A stretch of DNA of 64,000 nt from Lunularia cruciata (GCA_948567375.1 OX419756.1:54450333-54514332), one strand, 5' to 3'. Shown: positions 22,421 through 34,706, numbered from the stretch's first letter. Made by a program: numbers and translations. Notes: generated by a model from the sequence alone, not told the origin.

Positions 22421-22927
22421 ATCCTCACATTGGTCTCTTGTGGTATAAAGGTTCCACTCCAAGCCTATTGCACCAATCTGCATGTTGTTGCAATGCCTCC
22501 TTTGAACTCCACAATGGAACATCCAAGGTAGATGGAATGATCCTACTTGTACTCCAAATCCAAGTGATCTCCTCTAGTATTGGAGTATCCTTTGTATGGG
22601 CATTCTCCTCCAATAAGTCACAAAGCCAAGTAACAAAACTATTGAAAGCTAAAACTGATGTTGCCATAGTCCCAATAATAGCCTGAGCTCTAACCATAGA
22701 GCTACCAATTGGATGACTAGGCTGAATCTAAATAACAAGCTCTCCACACATGATGTACTATGTAGAACCACCCCTAGAGATATCTGGATCTGAAATGGAT
22801 ACCTCTCAACATTGGTCTTCCGTAACTCTAGACCAAAAATGGTAGCCTTCTCCAACATAAAGCGTTCCGTACCAGAGTCTAGTAAGACCCTATATGGTGT
22901 ATAGACCTCCCTTGAATGTCCCACCAA
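22421..22927 (-). pseudogene. Protease and protease-methyltransferase linker of element C
   Basis: Minus frame 22927-22649 starts EVYTPYRVLLDSGTERFML, with the catalytic DSG of a retroviral-type aspartic protease at about 22880-22870. It continues YPFQIQISLG. Minus frame 22697-22425 has VTWLCDLLEENAHTKDTPIL and TLDVPLWSS and leads into the methyltransferase start. The two frames overlap at a frameshift, and the C-terminal half of the protease is poorly preserved. Confidence 0.78.
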
Positions 22928-23720
22928 ACAAAAAAAATTCCCCTTTGGTTATCCAATCTTTGGTTAGACAACTCCATGTGTAAATTATGTTTGCTCAAAG
23001 GCCGGTCTAGTTGGCACCTCCTCCAATCTAGCTGTTGTTGCTTGCCATAACAATTGGTTGTTGAGTAGATTCCATGCTCCTCAACCAAGTCAACTCCACT
23101 ATCAACCACCTCTACTCTAGAATTAGGAATCACATCATCCCTACTCTCACAATGTGTGGCAGCCAATTGGAACATTGGGCCCGGATCAACTCCTAATGTA
23201 AACATGTCACTAGTTGAGAATAATTGAAAGCGCATAATCAATTGAACAACCCCCAAATTAAGCTAGACTCAATCGTTGTAGTATCAAGTGGCTGACTAGT
23301 AGGTAGTTTATCATGCACCCCATCACCACCTACCACACCTGCACTAGGATGTTTAAGAGGCATTGATGTTGTTTGTAGTGCCTCTAAGAGTGTAGAAGAC
23401 TAAAGAAGTTTGCCTCTCTACCAACCTCTCCTCTCTATGGGTCCAACTCCAATAATGCTCCTCTATGCTCATATTGCATTCTTAGTCACTATGGCATATG
23501 CATCCACCTGTGTTGCTCCGCACATGAAGTTCAAGACATCTCTATCACCCGCATAAGAAGTAGAAGCCTCAAAACCCAAATCTGATCTCCTTTGAATGAT
23601 GGCCATGCTAGCCAATCTCTACTCCAATTACTCAATCCAAATAGTCATGGTTGTATAGGAAGTAAAGGTAGGTATTGCACCCCTACTAGGTGTGGATCCT
23701 CTACTACCACCTCTACCACC
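22928..23720 (-). other. gag-protease linker of element C
   Basis: Minus frame 23256-22879 (125 aa) is polar with a Ser/Asp/Gln-rich stretch. No domain recognised. Confidence 0.4.
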
Positions 23721-25050
23721 TCATCCTTTATGACCTGGAGCTCCTCTACCACCTACTATAGTAGCCCTCCTACTACATAATTCTAGATGTAGGTCAAAGC
23801 ATCGGTCACTGGTATGACGAAATACATGGCAATGGTCACATTTTCTTTGTGCCGGCTGAGATGCACTAGAGCTATCAAGTTTGTTGCCCTTAGTGCACTC
23901 TCTCCTATGATAAGGTTCACCACAAATCCAACAAGAAACACCACCACTCATTGGATATTGTTGATGTGAAAATGAAGGTAAGGGTCTAGCTACACTAGGC
24001 CTTCCACTTGCTCCAGAAGATATGGGCTATCCACCTTGTCCTCAAAAACCAACATGGCTTGGTGCACTCTTCTACACTCTAGAAGAAGATAAAGTTGTGG
24101 ATAAGTTCTCCCTACCAAATCCATATGTCATCATTCTCTCCTCCACCATGTTGAGCTCAATATGCTTAGCCAAAGCAACGACCATTGCCAAAGTAAGAAA
24201 AATAGCAGGTAACAACATAGCATCACAAACTCTATATCATAATTCCTTATCTAATATCCCATACCAAAATGGACTTCTTGGGCCTCCATAAGTCCTTGAG
24301 TAAAACTGATCATCCATCTCATGCAAGTGTATGCCTTGCATAGGCTCTCTCTAGCATTCCATTGGAACTCTTGCATGCTCCTTAACTTGTCAACCCGTGC
24401 TCCTTGGTAGTTCTATCCCAAAGAAGAAGAACTCCACCATGGGGTTAAACCCCGGTACTACACTACCTCTTGTAGTGGTACCTCCACTTGTAGTAGCACT
24501 ATGTCCAGCTAGTGCACCTCCACTAGCTCCACCAATGCTACTAGAGTTAGAACTCATGGGTATTGCCAATCTACCCCTAGAAACCAAGCTTGAAGTGATA
24601 GAGACATAGTCTAGAGACCAATATTATCTCCATAGCTCAATCTCCTCCAAGTGAGCTCTCCTAAACTCATGGTAGTTATCTATTGGTGGACCCTCCAAGT
24701 GTTGAAACAACTCCTTCCATGCCATGAAGGGTGTGAACAAAGTCAAGTTCCGCATTTGTTGTAGGTCACACCAACTATCAAACTCCTAGATGAAGTCATC
24801 CAACTCAATGGTATCCACTAAACCATTGAGTCCACCAGAGTGATATTAGGATCCTTTGGAGGCTCCATAAATCTCATCCATGTTTCACTACAATTGTGTA
24901 GAAATACCAAGTGCACTCTAAACTAAATCAACTCTTATGTCAAACTCTAACTTAGAGTCAATCTCCTCCTTGATTGGGACCTAAGATACCAAACACCACT
25001 TTTGAGTAATCCCACTATGTGCTATAGTGCTATATCCTTTGGAATCCCCA
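23721..25050 (-). pseudogene. gag of element C with two zinc knuckles
   Basis: Minus-strand translation from about 25000 gives DFIQEFDSWCDLQQMRN, LFTPFMAWKELFQHLEGPP and YHEFRRAHLEE, a Ty3 gag capsid region. Low-complexity Gly/Ser/Thr sequence follows (24587-24390). The 23951-23721 frame has two knuckles: CWICGEPYHRREC (one residue short in the last spacing) and CDHCHVFRHTSDRC (canonical CX2CX4HX4C). Stops and frameshifts are present between the blocks. Confidence 0.82.
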
Positions 25051-26153
25051 AAGAATTTCATCATGATAAAGTAACAAAAAATTGCAACCCACAACAATAA
25101 CCATCACAAGTACTCCACCAAGAATCACCACCAAGTGAAAACACCACCCATCAATGTAGCACTAAATATGAAAACTACACTAGAAGAAGGAGCAACCTAT
25201 AACCTACCATCACAACATGTACTCTCACAATCAACAAGTCATCACTTCTTGCCTCACTTTTGAGAACACACTAGAGCACCAACGCTCTAAAGTCAAAGCA
25301 CCTCACACAAACATGGTGTACAAACAAGAAGTAGAGAATAGAGGGGGTCCAATCATATGAAATCTAAATGAAAACACTCCATCTCACAAATCAACACCAT
25401 ATCAACTTTGTCACCATTTGGCATTTGACATAACAAGTTATTTACTTCTTAAGATATTAGGATCACCAAGAATGAGATCAAATTGTCTTTCCTAGCCAAA
25501 GCTACATGTATATAGATATCAATGGAATAGTAAGTAAGACAACAAGGGAAGGTTGACCAGTTAGCTAGGGCACCAGTCTAAGAACCAAAGATCTAGGGTT
25601 CAAACCCTATTGTGCACAATCTAGCAAGGTGTGCAGATTTTGCCAAACAATGACCAAAAACTACTCTAAACTAGCTAGCCTCACACTAGCTGGCTTGTTG
25701 GCCCTTCAAGGCCTTTGTAGCCTCTCAACAAGTCATTCTAGGACTTTGTAGCCTCTCAATGCCTACAATCCTATGCCTTGAAGCCTCTAAATGCCAAATT
25801 GAAAAGACTGGTTCTCCAAATCTCAAATTCAAGGGAATGGATTCACAACTTCACCTTTAATTTTACTCTTTGAGCTCAATTTGCACCAAATTAGTCTTGC
25901 TTTCACCTCTTGAGCTCAAAAAAAACACCATTACTTGAAATTGACTCTCTTCTTAGGCAAATTTGGCTAGCACTTTTGCATATTGTCTAACTCATTGCCA
26001 AATTAGCATTAATTTGAAAGAGCTTCTACACATGATCACTCCTAAGGAAAATCTAAACGCCAATTGAACTACCAATGATCAGCAAGGCTTGAAAGTACCA
26101 CCAACATCCTCAATTCTTACACTCAATTTCCCCTTGACCTCATTTCTTGCATG
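25051..26153 (-). other. 5' untranslated region of element C
   Basis: About 1.1 kb between gag and the 5' LTR remnant. No primer site is recognisable because the adjacent end of the LTR is lost. It contains a tRNA-like stretch at 25551-25618 and imperfect repeats of TTTGTAGCCTCTCAA near 25705-25765. Confidence 0.5.
25551..25618 (+). other. tRNA-like stretch (degenerate tRNA or SINE head)
   Basis: CTAGGGTTCAAACCCTATTG (25593-25612) has a perfect B-box (GGTTCAAACCC) and a pairing T-arm. Upstream, CACCAGTCTAAGAACC resembles a tRNA-Leu anticodon arm with a TAA anticodon. The D-arm and acceptor are poor. Followed by TG-rich unique sequence, so a tRNA-derived SINE is possible. Confidence 0.35.
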
Positions 26154-26588
26154 TAATCAATTTGTTCTCAACTCAAATCATATTCAATCAGATCAGTGCT
26201 TGATTTATCATTCACTAATCTGCCAATAATAGGGCACTTATTGCAATCAAACCACATCCACTCTAGCTAAGAGATTCTAGGTGATGCTTGCCGGTATATG
26301 TCCACCATAGCCAAGAACCAAAAGACTCAATATCGGAGAAGTGAGCTCTCTAGAGCTACACTTTGAAAGTATACCCCCTAAACTTGACCTAAGTCTCCAA
26401 CCCTAATAGTCCCATTGATAGCACATTTGATGGTCCAAATGGTGCAAGTGAAAGTGGGCACCATGTACTCAATACCTCAATTTGACTGTCAACAAGTATC
26501 TTTGAGTAAGTACCAAAATACCTTTGATTACCAACATTACTACTCTAAAACTAGAGCCATCTAGGTTTGATGCTAAAAATGGCATGAC
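26154..26588 (-). repeat. 5' LTR of element C, truncated
   Basis: Matches 8505-8920 of the other LTR. The first about 118 bp of the plus-strand reading (the U5 end on the coding strand) and the primer site are missing. Confidence 0.78.
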
Positions 26589-26828
26589 AATCAGATAGGA
26601 CAAGGATCTACATGTCACCCATCCATGCAACTATCTAAGAGTGGAGCTTGCTAACATGTCACAAATTCATATATTCAATCCAAGGGTGGAGCTTCCTTTG
26701 AGGTGGCCCTCTTTGCTATATAATAAAGACAAGGTGCTCCTTTGGGGCATCGGAGTATTAAGTGTTGAAGCTTTGTGTTTTGTATCTTGTGTTTCTCTTG
26801 GGGTTTCTCTTGTCCTTGGAATATCATA
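26589..26828 (+). repeat. 3' LTR of element B, second segment
   Basis: Resumes at AATCAGATAGGACAAGG, continues through GCTATATAATAAAGAC (TATA/polyadenylation-like, near 26716) and CTTGTCCTTGGAATATCATA, the LTR end. The first five bases are the TSD copy of element C. Confidence 0.85.
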
Positions 26829-26833
26829 ACAGG

Positions 26834-26919
26834 TCATGTTAGAGTGATCAAGCTCTTAAATGCAATCAAACACCATTATTATTGACCCAAGATGAGTATT
26901 GATATGATGGAGTATGGTC
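26834..26919 (+). pseudogene. Integrase zinc-binding region of element A, resumed
   Basis: TCATGTTAGAGTG...AATGCAATCAAACACC...CCAAGATG aligns with 6787-6860 of element B. It continues directly from 1712, and continues again at 27606 after a solo LTR. Confidence 0.8.
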
Positions 26920-27605
26920 TATAACACCATTTGTACATGTTTGTGGTATGTGTTATTTAGTTTTGTATTACAAATACTTGAGAGATATTATTTATATAAA
27001 GATAAAAGATGGTTCTATAATAGTCATGATTAGCTGAAGTTAGTCATAGCTAAGATAGAGGAGATTTTACTTTAGAGGAATTGGAAAAGATGAATACCAT
27101 TACTTTGGATTCTAGTGTATTGACTTGGTATTGTTCTTAGGTGTTTAGCTTTGAGAAAAGAGTTGAGAACTCTTAGACCCACAAGAATGTTTATTTTTGA
27201 TTCTTCTATAGTCAAGAATAGCCCATGTGAAGGAATCCTTGACTAACTGGTTGGGTCAAGAAAAGACCACATGCTTAGAAGAATATTCCCATGAGTATTG
27301 GTATTCCTTTAATATTTTGACTTTATTTGACTTTTAGCCTAGTAACTTGAGTTACTCGTGATTAGTAACTTTGGTGTATAATTATTTCACACGTATATAA
27401 ACTACGGGTGAGGAAGTACTCATCATCCTTTCATTTACAACTATCTCTCTCTCATTGAGTTCTCTAGTGAACAATGGTTTGAGTCTTGGAGTGTTAGCAT
27501 TGGAGGAGTATGATGGAGTTGGGGTTCCTTGCCTTCTTAGTCCATGGTGCTCTACCATAATAGTCATCATAGGTTTATCTTGAGTGAGAGACAAGTCGGC
27601 TCACA
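26920..27605 (-). repeat. Solo LTR of the D family in the integrase of A
   Basis: Reverse complement of the LTR at 5064-5751: plus-strand start TATAACACCATTTGTACATG, end AAGTCGGCTCACA. No internal sequence and no clear TSD. Flanks join as GTATG...TTCAAAGTTG, matching 6868-6881 of element B. Confidence 0.87.
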
Positions 27606-28401
27606 CTTCAAAGTTGCCTACATTATCAACAAAATAAATCCTCTAATCATGCTCCCATAGGACTCCTTCAACCCCTCCTTACTCCTACACAACATTGAGA
27701 GTAGATCAACATAGATCTGGTTTGTGAATTACCCAAGACCACCTTAGGTTTTGTTTCCATTGCATATCCTTGTAGACCAACTCAAAAAAATTATTCATGT
27801 ATGTCACACAACCAAGGACATGAGTGCTCCACAATTAGCTAAACTGTACTTAGTTGTGGTCTTTTCTCACCATGGTTTATCTTGAGTGTTTTCATCAATC
27901 AGTGCACTCAATTCACTTGTTTGTTTTAGAGAACACTCTTTGGCATCTTCAAAACCAAACTTTCCATATCCATGGCATACCATCCATAAACCAATGGACA
28001 AATAGAGTGGGCCAATTGCACTATTTAGGACATGCTCTAGGGCTTCACCTTAGAGAAGCAAGAAAGATGAGACACCTTACTTGCACTAGTGAACTTTGCT
28101 TACAACAATTCAATGAACACATCTACACATGTCACACCATTCTTCCTCATATGTGGAGAACACCCTTTCCTACCTTCAAGCTTGGTAAAGATCACCTCCA
28201 ATGGCTACAAAAGTTGACAATGTGAACACTTTTGTTTTTAAAATCCAACAAGGGGTGGAGAACACCAAGTATAGGTTGCAAATAGCCCAAAATTGACCCA
28301 AAAAATATGTAGATGCACAACATATGCATATGTAGTTAAGCATTGAAGATCAAGTGTGGTTATCCACAACTAAACTCACATAAGTTATTCCTTGTAAGCT
28401 C
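27606..28401 (+). pseudogene. Integrase core and C-terminus of element A
   Basis: Aligns with 6870-7660 of element B: GACTCCTTCAACCCCTCC at 27660, SIDLV-like sequence with the first Asp lost near 27715, then LVVVFSHHGLS at 27840. The second catalytic region is degraded (TCAATCAGTGCACTCAATTC). AYHP-TNGQIEWAN near 27985 keeps the Glu. The frame is shattered by stops. Confidence 0.82.
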
Positions 28402-29090
28402 TGTGAGCCGCCTTATCTCTCACTCAAGATGAACCTCTGATGGATATTATGGTAGCGCACCATGGACTAAGAAGGCAAAGAACCCCAGCTCCATCATACT
28501 CCTCCAAGACTAACACTCCAAGACTCAAGACATTTCTCATTAGAGAACTCAATGAGAGAAACATAGTTGCAAATGAAATGATGATGAGTACCTCCTCACC
28601 CCTTGTTTATATATTTGTGAAATAGTTACACACTGAAGTTATTAATTACTATAGTAACTCAAGTTACCAAGCTAAAAGTCAAATAAAGTCAAAAGGCTAA
28701 AGGAATATCCATGCTCATGGGAATATTCTCCTAAGCATGTGGTCCTATCTTGACCCAACCACTAAGTCAAGGATTCCTTCACATAGACTATCCTTGGACT
28801 ATAGAAGAATTTGAAAAAAAAAATCTTGTAGGTCCAAGAGTTCTCAATTCTTTCCTCAAAGACAAACACCTAAGAATAATACCAAGTCAACACACTAGAA
28901 TCCAAAATAGTGGTGTTCATCTTTTCTACTTCATTAAAGTAAAGTTTCCTCTATCTTAGCTATGACTAATTTTTGCTAATCATGACTAATGTAGAACCAT
29001 CCTTTATCTCGATATAAAAAATATCTCTCAAGTACATTTTATACTAAACTAAATATCACAATAACACATACATGCACAAATGGGTGTTAT
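28402..29090 (+). repeat. Solo LTR of the D family in the integrase C-terminus of A
   Basis: TGTGAGCCGCC ... GGGTGTTAT. Flanked by AGCTC on both sides (28397-28401 and 29091-29095), a perfect TSD. The sequences outside join as in element B near 7660 (GTAAGCTCAGACGTCATTTTAT). Confidence 0.9.
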
Positions 29091-29095
29091 AGCTC

Positions 29096-29469
29096 AAACT
29101 TCATTTTATCGGACCTTTTCTCATCATTTGTTGAATGAGCATAATGGCCTATCACCTCAAGCTATCCCCACACATGAAGATCCATCCATATTCCATTGCT
29201 ATGCAGACATGCACCCAGACCGCCCCACTTTCCAGCCATACAAAAAGTTAGACCTTGTCCAACACTCATTGATTGCACAAAGGAATATGAAGTGAAATAC
29301 ATTTTCCAAAATGCATATGTGGTACCCGCCATCCGCATGTGGAATATCTCATACATTGGAATGATTATCCATTATATGAGGCAACATGAGAGCCCATAGC
29401 TAACTTGACCAATGCGTCAATGTTAATACAATTTTTTGAGCAACATCTTTGCAACGAGGATAATTCTTC
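29096..29469 (+). pseudogene. Integrase tail and chromodomain of element A
   Basis: Aligns with 7665-8009 of element B and, in reverse, with 63280-62950. PTFQPYKKLDLV near 29215 leads to a chromodomain remnant (EYEVKYIFQNAYVVPAIRMW near 29282) that ends in a TWEP-like position. Frameshifts present. Confidence 0.78.
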
Positions 29470-29486
29470 TTAAAAATGGGGAGGTT
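29470..29486 (+). other. Polypurine tract of element A
   Basis: TTAAAAATGGGGAGGTT directly before the 3' LTR. Confidence 0.8.
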
Positions 29487-29970
29487 TGTAAAACTATTAG
29501 CTAGAAATATTATCTAGAGGTGGAAATTGGCTTAGTAATATTTTGATGGATGTTATATATGATGGTCTTAGTAGATTAGATAGAGATGCCAACAAAAGAG
29601 TATTTCCACTAATAAGATAGAGGTCAAAACACACTAAAAACTTTAGAGTCAATTTTGGATGCCTAAATAGATGAATTAGGCCCTGAAAAATGAATGATTC
29701 CTTCCTCTAGTGAAAAAGATGTTGTCTTCTTCTTCTCTTGTATGTCTCATAAAGAGCTTTCCAATGATGTCTCACCTATGCTATTCTGAGCTTCCTACAA
29801 GGAGATTCACTAAAGATTCCCTTTGGTCAAACTTGTTTGACTAACCAAATAGAACAAGGATCAATATGCCACCAATCCACATAGCTAATCTAAGGATGGA
29901 GCTCACTGACATGTCCCCAATCCATGTATTTGATCCAAGGATGTAGCCCCTTTTGAGTGGATCCACTTTG

Positions 29971-32900
29971 TGTGGTCACTACATTTTGTTAAAGTTTTGA
30001 AGAAGTGTATTGAGGAAGCCAAATTACAAAGGAAAGAATGGGCTAAGGTGTCTTTGGAGTAAACCCAAAGAAGTCAACCTTGAGTCGAGAACCAAAAGTC
30101 CTTGGATGGGGTTATGAAGAGACAAATCCAAGGAAGGGTGTCTTTGGAATGGGAAGCAACAGCCGATACAAAGACAATGTGACAACCTTTCTACATGTCA
30201 GGGTAGTCAAGAACATACACTTCAAGAAACGGTGGAGGTAGGAGAAGAGTACCTTGACAGTCACAAGAAACCAATGTGTAGAAGAAGTGGGAGTCTATTT
30301 TGAAATTGATTGAAGAATGACTGCACTTTGAGGTACTATAAAATTGCGATTGCGTAGGGGGAAATCAAACATGTCAAGTAGATACCTTGTTCCTTTGAGT
30401 GCGGTGATGCATGTCAAGAAGCCAATTGAGAGTGAAATTTTCCAAAGTCCAAAAAGGGTTAGAGTGTCACGTGCAAGAGAGTGGATAATCTTAAAGTGCC
30501 AAAGAACTAGTGAGCAGATCATGGCAAAGAAGACTAAGAACATACTTGCAGTGAGGAATTTTGCAATTTGGCAATTAGATGTCATAGCTAGGATTGAAGT
30601 CTTGAATAGACTTTGGATCACATTCTTGGCATGGAACTAGAATGTCAATTTTCCATACGGCATGGCAGAGATAGCTGCCAATAATTGTGAAGAAGGCCCC
30701 AAAGTTATGGGGAAGAGAGGAAATCCGGCTTGATGGACTGAGTCAAATTGGAGGTTAGTATTGGGGAAGGAACTAGGAGAGGCAACTAGGGTCACCTTCT
30801 ATAGGAAGTGTGATGTTGTAGAAGAGATTGCAGAAATTCAAAATTTTTTCTTCGCTCTACGGACCAATATTGGCTACAAAGTAGAGTCCTATTAGGACCC
30901 GATTAAGCATAACATTGAAGGGGTGCTCATGGCCATGTTCAAGCCCAAGAAAATGACATAGTGAACATGCAGCAGGTCGTCTTCTTCCACCAAATGTTTG
31001 CAGAAGTGAAGGTGAACTAGGCAAAGTGTTTCCATCAAAGAACAAGGCAAATGATCATCAATTAGAGAACTAATTTGCCACACACTACTTTGCACCATTT
31101 TCAGCGCACTTCTACTTTGGATTAAATCTGCTGACAATGGAGGAGAGGCATATAGTTTCACATTTCCATCTTGATCTTTGATGAGGAGCGGATGAAGAGG
31201 AGCAATGATACATTTTACAATTGCAAGCCAATGATGACCATTTCATCAAAACAAGATAGAAGGAGATAGTGGAAGGACAAAGTCCAAAGACAAAAAAATA
31301 AGACTAAACCAAAAGAGGTAGCCTTACCCCAGCCACAATGCAAGACCTAAAGACTCAATCCACAAGGTAAGAAGGCGGTGAAGGACAAGACTTTGGAGAT
31401 AGAGTTTGAAGGAGAGATAGAGTCTAGAATAGGAGATTCCAAAGAAGTTTAACTCACATTACAAAGTGAGGAATTCAAGAGTGAGAGTGAAAGTGAAGAG
31501 GAGGTCTAACAATTAGTGGAGGTAGAAGAAGATGAGGCATTCTATGCGGTGATTGATCTTATGGAGGAATGAGATAACCCTTGCTATGGAAGAGATGGAT
31601 GAACCAAAGAAGGAAGACTAGAAGGGAGGAAGAGCCAAGACATCATTGACCATTGAACCCGTAGGTCTGAGCTCAGTCTATAAGGAATAAGTAAGCTCAA
31701 AAGGAATGTTGTTGAAGGTATGAAGATCAAGACTTTGGGCAAAGGCTATGGTGCAAGAAGCATCAATGGCTGCAAATTACAAAGACGGAGCCAAAGATGA
31801 AGAAGGCTTTGATGGGATGAACTACTTATCACACATTGTGAGTCCATTGTTAGAGTTGTTGAAGAGGCAGAAGAAGGTGATCTAGCAAGATCATGTAGAG
31901 ATGAAGAATGAGTTGCAAGTGGTGAAGTATTTGCTAGATAAAGTAAAGGAATTGAAGGAGATTGTAACTCAAAAAAAGGGAGAAGCTGAGGAACTTTGAG
32001 TGGATGCAGTCTTGAAGAAGAAGACTTTAGAGAGAACTTGCAAGAGAGTTTTGAGAAGCATGGAAGAGAGATGCACAGTCAAGCCAAAGAGTTGAAAGAG
32101 CAGATAGTGTTGTTGGTAAAGATGAAAGGTGAGGTCAGCAAAATTTGCATTGAAAGCATTCATGTGAAGGCAATGGCAGTTGTGATGGAACAGGAGTTAG
32201 AGAGCCTGAAGAAGAGTGCAGTAAGAAAGGATCAAGCATGGCAAAGGGAGTTGGCAATCCGACACCAAGAGGAGGAAAGATTGAGAAGCTTGGTAAGAAG
32301 TGCTGAGGTGCAGAGTGCTTAGTATGTGGAGGAAAAGAAGATGCTTGCCGCCAAGTACAAAGACAAGTTGAAGATGTACAAAATAGTGTTGAAAGTAGAA
32401 TGATCTCAAGGGTATGCATCAGAGTCTGTAGGAGAAGTTGTTGGAAGACTATGAGCAATGTTGAACACAAAATTTAAAGGAAAATTGGAGGAAGCAAGAA
32501 TGCATGAGTTAAAGTTGCTAGTGTAGGAAACTTGGAAGAGAAGAGCAAAAGATGTAGATATAAATAATTTTTTGATTTGTTTGAGAGAACAAGTAGATAG
32601 AAAGATAATTGAGGTAGGAGACAATGTAAGCTTGGGACTAGACTTGGTGAATTTAGAGTTAGAGAGACTTCAGAGTAGTGTAAAGGAAAATAAGAAGTCC
32701 AAAGTTGTAGAAGTAGGAGTACATGTGTCTTTGGATCATTTAGTTAGGACATTAGAGAAAAGTGGGTCAAGAGATAAAAGAGTTAGATAAGTTACCCACT
32801 AGTGCAATTGTATTTTATAGTGAAGAGGTAGTAGAAATAGCAAAGGAATAAGTAGAATTAGATAGACCTGAAGAAGGAGAATATAAAGGAGGATCATCGG

Positions 32901-33742
32901 GTTTGGAAGCCAAAGAAGAAGTAGACATCGGGTCGGAGTAGGAACAAATTTGAGAGTTGAAGGGGCAAATATAAAGAGGTGCATTGTCATTTTGAATCTG
33001 CAGGTTTGTAGAGTTGTTGTAGCGGTATTTTTGTTAGTAACTTTCAAAGTGCTTAGCCTATTTAAAGGAGGCATTTGCAGTGTGTTGTTGTTAAGTATTC
33101 ATAATTTCTAAAGATAGATAAAGTGAAGTGATGGTTTCTTAGTGCTTGTCACTTGAGCTTAATTCTAAGTATCAATTTTGTGTATGTGTGTTTGTGAGTG
33201 TGTGGAGAATGTCAAAGTGCAAGTTTGTGTGTTTGTTGGATGTTGGATTCCGCAGCCTTGATCTTCATTCTGTGTGTTTGATCTTGAATGAAGTGCAATC
33301 AGAGCAATGCCTTGAGAGATTTGAGAGGAATTGTAGTGTTGGTAGTATTCTACATTTGTGAGTAGAACACTGAGTTGATGTGAAGCAATTTTGATCAAGG
33401 AAGTTGTGCCTTCAGTGGAGGAGTGGAACACAATTTTGAGGCAAAGGTGCTTTGCAGTGAAGTAGCAATCTTTAGAGGAATCTGAATCATTACAATCAAG
33501 ATTTGTTTGGACAGAAGTTGATGGAGTTGTGATTAAGGAGTGTTAATTTGTGATGAGACTTCAAATCAATGCTTGTTACTCTCTTTTGGGTGTGGTTTCT
33601 ACTTGAGAGATTAAAGAAGAACTCAAGAAGAACTACTTTTTACTATTTGACTTTGTATCTAACCAATTCTGAATTCTATCTTTGCGAGAACAAACTTTAC
33701 TTACTTGATTACCGCAAAAGTGATGTTTGTCGGGTTGTCACA
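29971..33742 (+). mobile_element. Element E1: unclassified 3.77 kb element, no LTRs
   Basis: 3772 bp flanked by perfect 5-bp TSDs CTTTG (29966-29970 and 33743-33747). Ends TGTGGTCACTAC ... CGGGTTGTCACA. It interrupts the LTR of A exactly, so both borders are certain. It aligns with E2 (34707-38479) over most of its length, including both ends. I find no repeat of the 3' end at the 5' end, so it has no LTRs. No reverse transcriptase, integrase or DDE transposase is seen. Ends can be read as short imperfect inverted repeats (TGTGG.. and TGTGACAACCC). Confidence 0.85.
30330..32945 (+). pseudogene. Coiled-coil-rich gene of element E1 (decayed)
   Basis: Aligns with the 35118-37685 frame of E2. 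Shared blocks: NFAIWQLDVIARIEVLNRLW (30557-30616; E2 has NHAIWRLDVIARIKVLSQLW), WTESNWRLVLG near 30736, GYKVESY near 30873, SHIVSPLLELLKRQKK near 31830 and a Lys/Glu-rich heptad region at 31880-32330. It ends in ELDKLPTSAI and EAKEEVDIGSE near 32910. Frameshifts as well as stops are present. No relative recognised. Confidence 0.7.
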
Positions 33743-33845
33743 CTTTGCTATATAATAAAGACAAAGTGATCCTTTAGGACATCAGAGTATTGAGGGATGA
33801 AGCCTTGTGTTTCTCTTGGAGTTCTCTTATCCTCAAAACATTACA

Positions 33846-34706
33846 CAAGACTAACAATGGTGGGTCAGTACCTGTAGATAAGGATCTCGCACAAAGAACC
33901 CTTGCTAAATTTATATTGAAGTTGTTTTGAGTCCAAGCTTACTACCTACTTAAACAATAATCAGGCAATCTTCTTTGAATACTTGTACAAAGAGAATCCT
34001 ATGAATTAGTAGAATGTTCTAGAAGCATGTGGAAGAATTGGAAAGGGACATAAACAAGGGAGGAGAAGTGATCATATTATCTCCTTATATTGTTCACTTC
34101 TACATAGGAATAGACCTCTTGATTCCCACAAAGAAGAAGTATCCCAACCATTACTTTCTTGAAGGACAATTCAATAATCCACAAGTGAAGGAGATGATAT
34201 AGAGGAAATACATGCTTGTGGATGCATAGTTTGCCAAAGTTTTTCCAAGTTGAGGAAGCCCACAACACTTTGAGCTATAAGTAAAAGTGGAAAATAGAGA
34301 TAGCACTTTCTAATTATCAAAAAAGACATTCCAATTATCAAAAAGGAGACAAAGAGGATAAAGGTGGTTGAATGCTTGATGGATGAAGACAAAGCTAGAC
34401 CATACCACAACAATATTCACACAAATAGTGAAGGATCTTTTATGCATATCATCTTTTTGTCAAATAGGGAGAAGTTCAAATTGCCCCAACCAAAATGCTC
34501 CAAGAAATCAAGGAGGATTTTTGAGCCAAAGGAAGCACATCATCCCTAAGGAAGTAAAAAGGAGAAGCATGACCTTCAAGCACCAAGGAAGAAATAAGAG
34601 AAAATCAAGGAGAAGTAGGACCTACAATGTTCCAATACAAAGGAGAATTAGCACTCAAGGACAAATGAGTACAAGAAGTAGCAGGAGTGCTTAAGACCAA
34701 AGAGGT
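33846..34706 (+). pseudogene. Element G, left part: distant member of the E family
   Basis: Begins right after the LTR of A, so A inserted into it. NQAIFFEYLYKENPMN (33958-34005) matches HQAVFFNKMFAREPIN of E2 (35706-35753), and ILSPYIVHFYIGIDLL near 34075 matches LTPHYIVPFTTHFCLGLNFL. The 5' part of G lies left of the window beyond element A. E2 interrupts it at 34707. Stops and frameshifts throughout. Confidence 0.7.

Larger units (their letters stand above)
8385..26588 (-). mobile_element. Element C: Ty3-type retrotransposon carrying a DNA methyltransferase domain
   Basis: Minus-strand element, 18.2 kb as it stands, inserted in the 3' LTR of element B. Flanks ACCCA (8380-8384) and AATCA (26589-26593) fit a decayed 5-bp TSD; the uninterrupted family LTR reads AACCA here. 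Order on the coding strand: LTR remnant 26588-26154, gag with zinc knuckles, protease, C5-methyltransferase-like domain, RT, RNase H, integrase, LTR 8927-8385. It is interrupted by elements D and F. All domains carry stops, so it is a relic. Confidence 0.82.
1713..26828 (+). mobile_element. Element B: Ty3 chromovirus with both LTRs, inserted in the integrase of A
   Basis: Plus-strand LTR retrotransposon: 5' LTR 1713-2160, tRNA-iMet-like primer site, gag, protease, RT, RNase H, integrase, chromodomain, polypurine tract, and a 3' LTR starting at 8025 that is split by element C and finishes at 26828. Flanks are GTAGG (1708-1712) and ACAGG (26829-26833), a decayed 5-bp TSD. Joining the two flanks restores the integrase order seen in element B itself near 6780. 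The element also hosts a solo LTR (5064-5751) and a TA microsatellite. Its reading frames carry many stops; it is non-functional. Confidence 0.85.
29487..33845 (+). repeat. 3' LTR of element A, split by element E1
   Basis: LTR bases are 29487-29970 and 33748-33845. Starts TGTAAAACTATTAGCTAG, ends CAAAACATTACA. The break is at CCACTTTG / CTATATAATAAAG, where element E1 with its CTTTG duplication sits. Same family as the B, H and I LTRs. Confidence 0.85.
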
